From Allodiplogaster sudhausi (taxonomy: Eukaryota > Nematoda > Chromadorea > Rhabditida > Diplogasteridae), in the NCBI GenBank assembly GCA_945643635.1, contig CALZFC010000010.1, forward strand, positions 1,788,501 to 1,852,500: 64,000 nucleotides of DNA, written 5' to 3'. The notes below the pieces were generated by a model. It made no database searches and was not told the DNA's origin. It saw nothing but the letters and a program-made list of their open reading frames with translations. The position numbers and the translations under genes are program-made. Shown here in pieces: positions 1-11,039 of the stretch (positions are counted from its first letter, which is position 1; each line of letters starts with the position of its first letter).

Positions 1-20
1 ACATAATAAAAAATCTTCAG

Positions 21-3000
21 ACCCCCAATGTCTCCACGAATGAGTTGGAGAGCTTTCTTGCCCGTATTGGTGGCACTCGAAATTTGCGCATCTTTCTATA
101 CGGCGCTCTTCTTCATGGCGTGCATGGAATTTTTGAACTATGATCCAATCTTAACGTACTTCTCGTATCTGGCGAGTTTCTAGAAAATATTAGCAATATG
201 ACATTTTGCCCATTGTGTCCGATCGAAAAACATTTCAAATTATTCCTAGAGTAAATTCTAAAAGAAGATCTAATTACTGCTTGTACACTTGGTAGTTTGA
301 TGATCGACGAACATATACGATGGCTGCTGCCTGCTTGCTGGTGGCCATGCTCGTCTCATCTCTGCTCGCCTGCATTGCCTCCTCTGCTGCCATCTCGCGA
401 TATCTCTCCTCTCATAGCAGTTCAATGTCTGTGCTGACCAAGCGTCTCCACACTCGGCTCACCATCAAGACTGTTCTTCAGGTCTTGCTAAACTACACCC
501 TGACTGTATTATATTTGTCACCTTTTCAGATATACAAGGATCGAATTAAAAAAGTTGAAGAATGGAAAAGTTGCGCATAGAAATATATTTAAGAGAGCAT
601 CTCTGTAAGAGTCGAGCATGCGCTTAAGGCAGCCTGCCCCGGGAAAATTGTTTTCGAATTCTTTAACGGAAAACATTTTGCTTATACAACTCGACCCGCT
701 CTTTTTAATGAGACTAATTTCATCATCAGCCGATTTTTTCCCTTCGGGATACACTACCGTAACCCTAAAAATTCATTGAGCCATAAATCCGTTCAAAATC
801 TGTTTTGAGAAACGATGTACATATCATTCAATAGCATTTCGAAAGCTCTTCAAATTTCATCTGGGAACATGTTTTACGAAAATTTTATTTTGGCCGAGAA
901 AATTGGCGTTAAATTATTTGAAGGGTCGACACGCCACTTTCTGTTCATTTCTACAGTCTGGAACCTAGATAGAAAGAAAGAGCGCGAAATTTGCTATCAA
1001 ATAATCACCATTCAAGAAAAATCTGAGCGTACCAATTTTTTCTATGACGCGAGCAATGAGCGCGAGTCGGTCAAAATGGCACATTTTTGGCCGCCGAGGC
1101 ACCGTGCAAGCGCATTCATCGATCCATAACTACGCTCAATGTTAATATTACAAAATCGTTAGCATATCATCTAAGAGCTCTCACAGAGATCTTCAAATGC
1201 TACATACATACTTTTATTGAAATATTTATATTTCTATGGAAAATTTCGTTCTGTACTTTTAGAACGCTTAAAAAACTACTTTGCAAACATTCCAGCATTT
1301 CAAAACATGCATCATTAGAAAGGTGCCTTGATTTTTGGTCAAAAGATTTTTGGTCAAATGATTGTTGGTCAAATTTTTCCTGATTTTTGGTCAAATGATT
1401 GTTGGTCAATGATTGTTGGTCAGATGATTGTTGGTCAAACGATTTCTCAAATATATGATTTTTGGTCAAATGTAAAATAAAAATGAGTGCATAACGCTTT
1501 GAATGTGTGTAAACACCATTTATTAAACTGAAGGACAGTAAAATCGAGTTGTAACTTAAAAAAAAACAGATGTCTGGCTAAGCAAGGAAATTAAAATGAA
1601 ATGGAGAGAGTTGTTGGATTAGAAGAGACTTATGTAGTGGACGGGTCGATGATGTTAGCAGAAATGGCACGAAGGAAATCTTCGAGGGAGAGGGTGCCGA
1701 AGTTGTTCACCACGTTCTTGAGTCTTGCATTCATAACTGCGTACTTCTTCTTGGAAAGAAGAGCGGGAGGGGAGCCGATCTGTAGCCGCGCAATTTTTCC
1801 CTCCGTCAGCCCTTGCTCATCCCGAAGGCGGTCGAGAAGAGTGTATACCTGCATTTACAAACAAAACAATGTCTTTATATTATCCTTTTTAGACATACCG
1901 TGGGATGTACCAGATTCTTCGAGAAAACACTATGCCGTCCTTCGAGATGGTTGTTTGTTCTGGGGATGTCATCTTGCGTAAGCTAGAAAGTGATTGAACT
2001 AAATGAACACGATGTTTCCGCAGATATTTCTACCTTGTACACGTTCCACATCGCAATGGGGAAAAGGGGAGCGACATCTCTGCCGTTGCGGAACTTTTTA
2101 CCGACCCAAGTATGCTTGAAATAGGCAATGAACGAGCAAATTGCCATGACCGAAGCTGAAGTGTCTTCGAGAACGTCCGAACAGAAAGCAAATGCCCGCT
2201 CGACTTCAGTCTCGGGCACAAATGGAAGTGCGATGAAATTACGGAGAGCCACCTGGACATCCCCGCCAGCCTGAACCGAAAATTTCAGCATATTGAGATA
2301 TGTATTCCTGTTAGAAAGGAGAATAGTTCGCCCCCTCGTTTCGTGGTGGCGAAACGAGGGGCTGAAGAAAGGGGCGAAGGCGCATCAGCAGGCGGTGAAG
2401 GGGACTTGGAAGAAGGACGAGGAGATGAAGACGGCGAAAGGCGAAGTAGCGAAGCCATCGTTCTAAAGAACTGGGGATGTTTATGGCAAACAGTTCCAAA
2501 TAAATAAAATGGAATGAAGAATGAGGAGAAAACAGAGCATGTGGATGCAAAACGAAAACGAATTGGCATCTTGTCAACTCGCGATTTAAATGTGACGGAG
2601 TCGAGAGGGAAAAAATGAGGGAAAAAGAGGAGGGAAAAAAATGCGGGAATTTAAGCTTTATTTTATTTGACCAAAAATCACATATTTGAAAAATCGTTTG
2701 ACCAACAATCATCTGACCAACAATCATTGACCAATAATCATTTGACCAAAAATCAGGAAAAATTTGACCAACAATCATTTGACCAATAATCATTTGACCA
2801 AAAATCAGGACACCCATTACATTAGAAAGAGCTTGAAAGTTGCTTCAAGATAGACCCCTTTCAATAAACTTTCAAGCCTATAATGTTTGGTTATAAGTCA
2901 TAAGAGTAGGTAAAGTTGCGTCGCTGTCTTTTCGCCCAAGAATTTCGCTGTTTAGATTATTCGAATTGGAATATTCCAATATTTTTTATCGGTGAAGAAT

Positions 3001-4242
3001 TGTGCTAAGCTGATGCCCAATTCTTATCAATTATAACCAAACATTATAGGCTTGAAAGTTTATTGAAAGGGGTCTATCTTGAAGCAAATTTCAAGCTCTT
3101 TCTAATGATGCATGTTTTGAAATGCTGAAATGTTTGCAAAGTAGTTTTTTAAGCGTTCTAAAACTACAGAACGAAATTTTCCATAGAAATATAAATATTT
3201 CAATAAACCTATGTATGTAGCATTTGATGATCTCTCTGAGAGCTCTTAGATGATATGCTAACGATTTTGTAATCTTAACATTGAGCGTAGTTATGGATCG
3301 ATGAATGCGCTTGCACGGTGCCTCGGCGGCCAAAAATGTGCCATTTTGACCGACTCGCGCGCATTGCTCGCGTCATAGAAAAAATTGGTACGCTCAGATT
3401 TTTCTTGAATGGCGATTATTTGATAGCAAATTTCACGCTCTTTCTTTCTATCTAGGTTCCAGAGTGTAGAAATGAGCAGAAAGTGGCGTGTCGGCCCTTC
3501 AAATAATTTAACGCCAATTTTCTCGGCTAAATAAAATTTTCGTAAAACATGTTCCCAGATGAAATTTGAAGAGCTTTCGAAATGCTATTGATTGATATGT
3601 ACATCGTTTCTCAAAACAGATTTTGAACGGATTTATGGCTCGATGAATTTTCAGGGTTACGGTAGTGTATCCCGAATTGAAAAAATCGGATGATGATGAA
3701 ATTAGTCTCATTAAAAAGAGCACGTCGAGTTGTATAAGCAAAATGTTTTCCGTTAATGAATTCGAAAACAATTTTCCCGGGGCAGGCTGCGCTCGAAGCT
3801 AATGGACATGCTCTCTTAAGAAATAACTTAATTTGCATAATAGTTTTAATATTACCAGATGGCAGTGCCATTCGTGAGTCTCCACCTGCCAATCACTCTT
3901 TCTCTTCTCGTGCCGCTGCTCAACTTCAGTTTCAACCTCCAAACGCTCGTTCCTCTGCTCTTCGCGTGGTCACCCGTAGGCGACCCAATAATCGTCATCT
4001 TCTTTGTAAAGGTTTACTTTCATTATTACCACTGCTTCATTTTATTTTTCCGTCTTCCTTGCATAAACATATTCACGGATTCAATTATCTCATCATTTGA
4101 GGAAGTTCGCTCTCGTCTTTTCTCTCTGTTCTCTCGTAACAAAGGACAGAGTAGCAGTATCGACATTTTGAATATTTGCAACACATTTCTTTGTTATAAA
4201 AACAATATTTTATTTTATTTCGAGACTTCAGAAACACTGTGA
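21..4242 (+). CDS. Serpentine (nematode chemoreceptor-like) 7TM receptor fragments, split by a transposon
   Basis: Three exon-like blocks resemble parts of a nematode serpentine receptor (Srd/Str type). Block 1 (21 to about 175-183) encodes a hydrophobic stretch, TALFFMACMEFLNYDPILTY. Block 2 (about 296-530) has a hydrophobic helix followed by SMSVLTKRLHTRL, like the intracellular loop 3 Ser-x-x-Thr-x-x-Leu-His pattern of these receptors. Block 3 starts after an AG at about 3858 and reads LFAWSPVGDPIIVIFFVK, matching the usual TM7 ending (Pro-x-x-Asp-Pro-x-Ile-x-x-Phe-x-x-Lys). It is followed either by a donor near 4018 or by open frame to 4242. A 3.2 kb MULE lies between blocks 2 and 3, so it sits in an intron or has broken the gene. 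The phase between blocks 1 and 2 did not join cleanly in my reading, so this may be a pseudogene. The start lies outside the window. A chemosensory role would follow from the family only. Confidence 0.42.
589..1322 (+). repeat. Left terminal inverted repeat of the MULE
   Basis: This stretch is the reverse complement of 3098-3819 with scattered substitutions. Short open frames appear in mirrored form in both termini, for example one beginning MAAEAPCKRIHRS at 1087 on + and at 3333 on -. These frames reflect the shared repeat sequence and are not separate genes. Confidence 0.8.
1325..2815. repeat. Nested inner inverted repeat with iterated TTGGTCAAATGATTG motif
   Basis: Left block (about 1325-1475) carries several near-identical iterations of a 12-16 bp unit around TTTGGTCAAATGATTG. 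The right block (about 2675-2815) carries the same units in reverse complement. The pair encloses the transposase-like remnant, so the MULE has two concentric pairs of inverted repeats. The inner pair may be the subterminal region or the end of an older element. Confidence 0.65.
1630..2289 (-). pseudogene. MULE transposase C-terminal remnant
   Basis: Two minus-strand blocks look like one spliced protein. The first (2289 to about 2040) contains LPFVPETEVERAFAF, YFKHTWVG, and then PLFPIAMWNVYK. These fit the end of Mutator-like transposases, where a conserved FVP segment is followed by YF-x-x-TWIG and a WN-Y motif. The second (1854-1630) is a 74-residue helical tail ending LRAISANIIDPSTT. The upstream catalytic region with its DDE acidic residues was not found in the element, so the gene is truncated and the transposon would depend on a transposase from elsewhere. 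Confidence 0.5.
2818..3105. repeat. Hairpin inside the MULE
   Basis: The roughly 75 bp segment 2820-2897 recurs as its reverse complement at 3033-3104; both contain CTTTCAATAAACTTTCAAG or its complement. The loop is about 135 bp. It overlaps the inner end of the right terminal repeat and marks a local inversion-duplication in the element. Confidence 0.7.
3098..3819 (-). repeat. Right terminal inverted repeat of the MULE
   Basis: Reverse-complement partner of 589-1322. The outer end reads ATGCTCTCTTAA, followed by the target-duplication candidate GAAATAACT. Confidence 0.8.
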
Positions 4243-4245
4243 ATT

Positions 4246-4330
4246 TAAATCTCCTTATTATATCAAACACTGTGAATTTAAATCTCCTTATTATCTCAAA
4301 CACTGTGAATTTAATTCTCCTTATTTTCTC
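4246..4330 (+). repeat. Short tandem repeat, three copies of about 34 bp
   Basis: The unit CACTGTGAATTTAAATCTCC plus a TTATTATATCAAA tail is repeated three times with small changes. No coding signal is associated. Confidence 0.85.
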
Positions 4331-5640
4331 AATGCGTGTGCACCCTTATCTGTAATGCAACAATCCGATAAATCAAAGAGCCCATGGCTCTTCTTAAGAG
4401 TTGTTCTATAACATTCCATGGAACAACAATGTATTAAATCCAAAGAAAGGCTAAACAACAATGAGACTACACCAAAGAATGAAGAAGTAAAATGGGCCTG
4501 CTCATTAGAGAATTGGGTATAATTGTAAAAGGAATGTAGCTATTCGAATGAAAATAATACAAGCATTTTCAATGTATTTATTGCATCTCCATCTTAATTG
4601 TTTATGTGACAGTGTGCACCTAAATTTCTGTAGACACAAATAAAGTTAAAACAGGAATGTTTTCGGTTTCAGAAACAGAAATGGTAACTAGTGCACTACC
4701 AGAACTTATAGTTCGCTCAAGGCGAGCAGAGAATTGACGGTGCCAACTACACCGGCGCAGTTCACTCGAGCAGTTTAATATACCCTTTGGGATAACAATT
4801 TGCTGAACGTTTCGCAGTAATTGGACTATTTTATCCGCAGGGTTTTCATAGAAACTATGTCATAGTTTTTAAAGAAACGAATTGTCCTGAATTAGACAAT
4901 TAAAAAGTAATAGAAAAGTAGTTGAAGAGAAAGTGTCGTTGTCTTTGTCTACCTTTTTCTGGCTTGCTGAATATTTTGGCACGGCTCTCCCGATCCCCAC
5001 ATCTTAGATGTTTTGAATGGTGCTGGGAAATCTATGCACATAAACATTGTCAAGTCAGGATAAATAATAGAAATGTCATATGTACATACATTTATGTATA
5101 TGTACTTTATTAAGACCAACATTGTTTTCTACTGTCTTCAATAGTGGCCTCCTAGAATGCTTTTTCTAAAGAAACTAACAAATTAGAATCCTTAAATTTA
5201 CATACTTCTAAAATTACATTCATACATTCTTCTTATTACTACGATACAACCCCTTAAATAAGAAGCATGCATATGTATGTACATATGTGTCAACTGCATG
5301 CTCGTTTGTTTCTTATCAGCTCCGAATATTTTGGAGACGTCTTGCCTCGCTATCGCTTCTGAGTGCATAATGGGTGTTGTTGAGTTACATACATATGTAT
5401 GTATGTGTGTCTATTGTATCTATCTAGAATGCGTAATAATTGCGTAATAAGGCCTAGGCATCTTATTAGCACTTTGATAGGCGGAATTCTCTGAAGTGGT
5501 TTCCTGCGTCCTCGTATTAAGCAGTGTGATATTTCAAGAGGTTATTGTAGAAAAAAACGTTCAAATTGGAACAAACGACAATTTTCGAAATGTCGGAATA
5601 TATAAACGATAATTTAAAACTTCCCTTTTATTTATTTCTC
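4331..5640. other. Gene-poor AT-rich stretch
   Basis: I see no exon with convincing protein-like composition here. The stretch contains short runs of CATACATATGTATG-type alternating sequence around 5270-5405. A 63-residue open frame at 4922-5113 matches nothing I recognise. Confidence 0.5.
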
Positions 5641-5830
5641 CTACCTGGGAAATTTATTTATTTATTTATCTACATCGATTAAGATGTGACAACACTAGTA
5701 GAGATATGACGCGACCGGAGAATAAAAATAAAAATAAATGGATATGAACCGCAAGGGATAAAGAGTATGTCAGCAAATACAGTGCGTTTAGACAAAAATA
5801 CCATAATATGGGATAATATATTAGCAATAG
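5641..5830 (+). repeat. Dispersed repeat, copy 1 (partner at about 58150-58310)
   Basis: The sequence TTATCTACATCGATTAAGAT, followed by GTGACAA-x-ACT, a purine-rich stretch and AACCG(C/T)AAGGGATAAAG, occurs again in the same orientation at about 58188-58280, inside intron 2 of secreted-protein gene B. Copies about 52 kb apart in unrelated contexts suggest a transposon end or MITE. Confidence 0.65.
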
Positions 5831-6440
5831 TTGGTAAGAAGGGAAGGGATGGGGAATCAGCGGGATAGCATTAGTACCTGCGCGGGGTGGATGAGGTCCC
5901 GCGGAGAAAGGGGTGGACGAGGCCCCAGGGCTGGCAAGACCCTATGAGTGTGCTTTGAGGAGAGCACATGCAGGATACCAATACGATCAACTGATTAAGG
6001 GGGGAAGGGAAGAGACAGCAACAATTGTGTGCTATTTCATGAGTAGCCTTAGAGATTTGGTACAGATATATGAAACAAATCTAGAAGAGGAAGGGCAAGT
6101 ATAATCTGCTTAAATCTATTAACAGAAGAGGCCGATGTGGCAATCTGAGGAAACTTCATATACAGGCGAGCTGAGCGAATAGAGAAACAGTTCTCAAATG
6201 TATACAAACAATTTCTTTTATATTTTCTTTAATTCAATAATCCACATATCCTATATTCTTTACTACATTCATTCGTTTTCCTCATGTCCTCATGCTTAAT
6301 CCTTTTTTTTCTTTTCCCTCCTCCATCACGAGAGCCATTTGTTCAAATGAGGTCATCAAATTTTTTCCGTCACCTTTTTTCATTAGTTACTTCCTTTTTC
6401 TTTTTTTACTTCATAACCATTTTCCTGTTTTCCATATTTT
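5831..6440. other. Unassigned stretch with a 63-residue open frame
   Basis: An open frame at 5913-6104 (+) begins MDEAPGLARPYECALRRAH and ends NLEEEGQV. Its composition is protein-like, and it follows GC-rich sequence directly downstream of a dispersed repeat, so it could be the end of an element-encoded protein. I cannot name a family. The rest is AT-rich with no visible feature. Confidence 0.3.
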
Positions 6441-6621
6441 TCTTTCTTTTTCTTCCAACCAACTTTAATGTGTCTCTTCCGATTCATAATGGTCTTCATT
6501 TCGAGGACACCAAGAGGGATCGGACGAAAGTGAGTAGGAAAACTAGGAGGAACGAGATCATTGATCATTGATCATTGATCCCTGATCTCTCCGCTCTCCC
6601 TTCTCGTCTTCTTCTCTTTCT

Positions 6622-9600
6622 CTACTTCGCAATTGACGAGGAAGGGGGCGGGACCGGGAGAGGGAGCGACGGCGGCGTTCTTCTGTGCGTGGCGAGCGCG
6701 TCGATGAGCGCCTTCACCTCCTCGTTCAGCTTCTTCCCGATCTTCCGCTGGAACAAAGAATTCTTTGATTATCCACTTTATTGTTTGCATCAATTCTCAA
6801 CTTTTTCGCACGAAAAGTTCAGCAATTCACATAATAGATTACTCATTATTGCGAATTTTTCTGGATAGAACAAACTGCGAAAAATGCCCTATTAGGAAAG
6901 ATATAATTCAGACCTGCAGCCAGTAGATGACTAGCAGATGGACATGGTAGAAGTCATCCAGCGAAGGGAAGGCGCCGAACCGCTGCTCGCGGACGCTGCG
7001 GAGGAAGGCGGAGAGCTGCAAGTGTTTTGATTTATAGGTTAATTTATTTAATATTATTTATTTGCTCTAAATTAACAAAATATTCTTAGTAAAATGCTAT
7101 CTTTTTTAAATTTATTATTTTTATTTCCATAATATTTTTTTTCTAATTTAATTAATCGATATTTGCCGAGACTGACATCCGGCTGCTGCGAGTCTTCGAT
7201 GCACTCGAAGGCGGCGCTGATTGCGATGAAAATGTACGCGCGCGACAGCCCGTCCGGGCACGCCACGACGAGTGGACTTTTCTGATGAAAACAAAATTAA
7301 ATTATTTTTTGAAATACATTTTGTTCAATGTAAAATATAGTTTGCGATAGAAATTGGCATGATCTCTTCAAAAAGAATTACAAGCGCCGGTGCTTCTAAT
7401 AGCGAGTATACTCTATTACAAATATAATTCCAATACGCACGCTGCGGACGGAGCATTGGCGGGCAATGAGGTTGATCGTGTCGTATTCTTGACGAGGCCA
7501 CCAGATGGACGATGGCCAGGCTTTGATGTTGACGAACCTTAAGATGGATTACTGTAGGATTACGGTAGTGAAATTGAAATTACTGTAATTACACTATTTT
7601 GAACCTTCACGAGGATACTGTACATTTTTCTGTTTCTTGTGTTTTCCGAAGAAAACATGGGACTGACTGAGGATTGACAGAGTTCGAGCAGCCCTCGGGC
7701 AGAACTTCGAGCACGGCTGAGTGCCCTCCGAACTTGCTGACGTCGCACTGATAATATATAATGTATAAATTTCTTATATTAAATTTTTACTTGAATAAAC
7801 TTTTAATGTTTTTAATATTATTGTTTTAATTAAAAAAAATATATACACAATAATAATTGTCGACCTTCTTGCACGAAACCGCCATACAGCCGTAGTTGTC
7901 GAACTCGCGGCTGTTCCTCGGAGCGATGCGGAAAGTGTCATTCAAGACTTCGGCCAGGTCGCTCAGCACCACCACGAACTCAGCTTGCGTCTACAAAAAT
8001 TTTTTACTTAATTATTTTATTTAAAGAAGTGCATTTTTGTCCTCTGGAAACCATCGCCCAGTAAAAAAGAGGATATGTGAACGGACGTCGTAAACTAGAC
8101 GCCAGAAGCGCTCGACGTCGGGCAGTGAAGATGGAGTCTGAAAATAAAAGAATATTATTTTAAATTTGTTTTATTTATTTTTATTGTCCAATTTTTAAAA
8201 AAAAAGGAAAACCAACGGAGGTGACGATGAAATTGAGCGTACGTCCTCCGCGCAATTGAAGATTCACCTGAACGAAACAAATTTATTAGAGAATTAAAAA
8301 TTATTTTCATTGTTTAATTTTAATTTTTGAATATACATTATTGTCATAAAATACACTTAAAAAGAAACTCGGACCCTGTTCGCAGCGACAAAGTCGTTTT
8401 CGTTTGGAGCGTTGGTGCTTAGACGAACACGGGTCGCGTGATTGAAGTTGGACGGAGATTTCGAGGTGGTGGCCTGAAATTAATAATTATTAATTACTCC
8501 AAATTAATATTTATTAATAAAATTTAATATAATAAAAGTGCACAGTTTTAAAAATTAATATTTAACAAATTGCTATATTTTGTTTATTTTTTTCACAATT
8601 ATCTTTTCTCCCCTCATCGCCAACGGCTGCTTGAGGTGGCGCGGTCTCCGTGAAGATTCGTCGGTAGTCTCCTTCGACTGCGGGCCAGCCGCGTTCCTCT
8701 GAAATTATTATAAAAAATATGAAATCATTATTTTCTGAAATATTTAGAATGTATTTGTGAATTCTGACTTAATTTCCGCAGGAAGACGAGGCCCGTCTCT
8801 TCAATTCTTCGCATCTTCTCGTCCTTTCCCGTCTCCTTCTTTGTCCGCATTGATTTCTTGGATTCAACCTGCAATCCTTTATTATTACTATCATTAACAT
8901 TATATTTGTTGTGTTGATAATGATATCTACATATATGTACTATGTACATCTGGATATGGACTCTGTGAGTCCGGTTACATTATACTCGTCTTCGTGAGTC
9001 TGCCAGCCCGGAATATTATTTAAAGCCTCGGCATGCAGACTCATTGTCACTCCTTGTCACTTCCTTCCTTCTCTCCGCTCATGAGCGGTCGACCTTCCAT
9101 TCTCTCTCTCCTTTCCCTCGTCTCTTAATAAACCCTTTCCCGCTCTCGCCTCGTCTCTCCGCAGTCTATTCCCTCTCCCTCTGTGTGAAGGACACAACGT
9201 CCCTATGTGAGGACACAACAATTTTATTTGATTTTTTAACTTAAAATAATAAGAAGTTCTAACAGTCGTATCCTCCGTCCTCTCTCCTTTTCCCGCTCCT
9301 TTCTTCCTTTTCCCTGCCTCGCCCGCCTTCTTCTCGCTCGCTTTCTTGGGCAGCGGGCGCGCCTCAGTCGACTGCTTGAGGGACGGCGCCTTTTTGCCGC
9401 TCGTTCTCTTCTCTTTGGACGGCTTCTCCTTGTACTGGGTCTGCAAGCAAATAATTAGAGGGTCTCAGGTAGGAGACTCGAGCCTTGGGGTAGAGTAAAC
9501 TGTGGGGGAGGGGGCCTCCGGGGCATGGAGCTGGGACAAAAGGCAGATGGTTGGGGAACGGTAGAGGTATGGGGATACTGAAAGGGTGAGGGCTCGGGTC

Positions 9601-9955
9601 TGTGGTGGGCCTGTGACGGTGGGGAGAGGTTTGGGGCTGAGGGTAGGGAAGGTGCTGCGATCTGCGATGAAAACTAATTGCATTTGGCGCGGTCGCCGAC
9701 TTGGGCAGAGCCGTCTTTTCCTTCATCGAAGATCCTTCGTCACTCTCCGTTGGCTGCTCTGCCGCAGTCTTCTTTACGCCCTGCAATTGATCCTATTTAC
9801 AAAGTTGACAAACTGAAAGGCAGGGGTAGAGAAAAGGGGAAGTGGGAGTGGGAGTGAAAGTGATTGGATGGCCAGCCAATCACGGGGGTCAGCGAGTGGG
9901 AGAATGAAAAGGGGATGACGACCTTTACATAACCGACGATCCGCTTGAACACCAT
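6622..9955 (-). CDS. Soluble PTP-like protein, left-arm copy (damaged splice donor)
   Basis: Homologue of the right-arm gene at 45221-48527, with the same exon order. The first exon (9955-9929) reads MVFKRIVGY. A Lys/Ser/Glu-rich basic N-terminus follows (exons about 9792-9680 and 9446-9268), then a PTP-like domain. Near the C-terminus VVACPDGLSRAYIF keeps the Cys-x5-Arg phosphate-binding loop, but the usual preceding His is Ala. The WPD loop reads AWPSSIWW, so the general-acid Asp is Ser. The usual Gln-containing loop reads GAFPSLDDFYHVH, without Gln. The last exon ends at the TAG at 6622. Two lesions separate it from the right copy: the donor after exon 2 reads CA|ATTAGT instead of CA|GTTAGT (near 9679), and the TATA box is altered. 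Retaining that intron gives an open Pro-rich stretch that ends at a stop near 9364. It may be a pseudogene or make a short isoform. Confidence 0.7.
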
Positions 9956-10003
9956 TGAAGTGAAGGTAAGATTAAATGATGGTCTTCTCTAGGTTTTACG
10001 GTC

Positions 10004-10010
10004 TTTTAAA
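10004..10010 (-). promoter_or_regulatory. Degraded TATA-like box of the left soluble PTP gene
   Basis: On the minus strand the position aligned to the right-arm TATAAAA reads TTTAAAA, about 50 bp upstream of the ATG, in an otherwise conserved context ending AAAAGACCG. The change could weaken transcription of the left copy. Confidence 0.45.
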
Positions 10011-10844
10011 CGAATCTGGCGACATTGCACTTTTGAGAACTACTTATCTTGTAATTGTGCTTTTCTTGCACTCAAATCGTGAACTCTTTGTTTACAATTG
10101 TAGTGCACAGATGTAAAGGCAAGTGGAAATTCATTAATGAGAGTTATTATACAAAAGTATGCTGCCTTACATGAATTTTATTTTTAATTTCACACAAATT
10201 GTCTAAAAAAAATTATCCCATTGCTTATGCATAAATTTTCTCAGGAGCTTCTAACCAATTTGTATAATACGAAACAATCATAAGTGTAACAAACACGAAC
10301 AAAAAAAAACCAAACAAAAGCATTTGAAATGCATTACAGCATAAACATTAATTTCACGAGCTAGTCTTATGAAATTTCAAATTACACTAATTTTCATAAA
10401 TTGTTCTCCGAAATGATCAATTCAATTTTCCAACGATGATTTATCAGTCTCAAGATCAATTCAATCGCGTGATTCTTCGAAGAGTGCAGATAAACTCAAA
10501 GATCTGACCGATTTTGCAGCTCAAAAAGTCACGAAACATTGCACTTTTCGTGTTGCGAAATTCATTACTTCGGCATGCATAGAAAAGTTTGCATGCAGTT
10601 CAAGAAATATGCCAATCCTGAGATTAATGTATTTTGGTAAATCAAAAGAGCTGATCCCGGTTTAGATTTTATAAAGCCTCCAACAGCGAACTGACTGATA
10701 AAAAAAAAGCTGCTAACCTAATACATATTGTAAGACTAGAGGCGCCAAAGATCTAATAGAAAAGTGGAGAGAAACACGAATATATAAATAAATCAAAAGA
10801 ATCGACACATTTGTCTGCAGCCAACGTTCCAAAATATCGAAATA

Positions 10845-11010
10845 CTGTTAATTAGACTTGCAAAATCCTGTTAATAAGCGTTAGATCCGAAATTCCTGTC
10901 AATAAGACTTTCGCCCCGCGAAATCCTGTCAAGTGCCTTTCTTGGTGCAACAATTCCATCAATCAGCCTTTTTGTCACACAATCCTTTTAACAGTCTTTG
11001 TTCATTGACT
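10845..11010 (+). repeat. Degenerate tandem repeat, about 30 bp period, left arm
   Basis: Five to six imperfect units share a TCCTGT(T/C)AATAAG-x-CTT core. They continue as cttgc/tttcg variants through 10920 and 10980. The same block in reverse complement lies at about 44220-44350 in the right arm. No coding frame runs through it. Confidence 0.55.
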
Positions 11011-11039
11011 GAGAAGACAATTGTGCTTCGGAGACTATT

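Larger units (their letters stand above)
589..3819. mobile_element. Mutator-like (MULE) DNA transposon with long terminal inverted repeats
   Basis: The element is bounded by inverted termini beginning TTAAGAGAGCAT and extending about 730 bp on each side (589-1322 against 3098-3819). The flanks are GAAATATAT on the left and GAAATAACT on the right, a 7/9 match. That is consistent with the 9 bp target duplication typical of Mutator-like elements. The interior holds a minus-strand remnant resembling the C-terminal part of a MULE/FLYWCH-associated transposase, a second nested inverted repeat built on TTTGGTCAAATGATTG, and a hairpin at 2818-3105. It lies between exon blocks of a serpentine-receptor-like gene. 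The coding part is short, so this copy is probably non-autonomous. Confidence 0.72.

Noticed and set aside
10845..11010. CRISPR-like array suggested by regular 30 bp periodicity
   Set aside because: Repeats are degenerate with no conserved repeat/unique spacer pattern, and the genome is eukaryotic.
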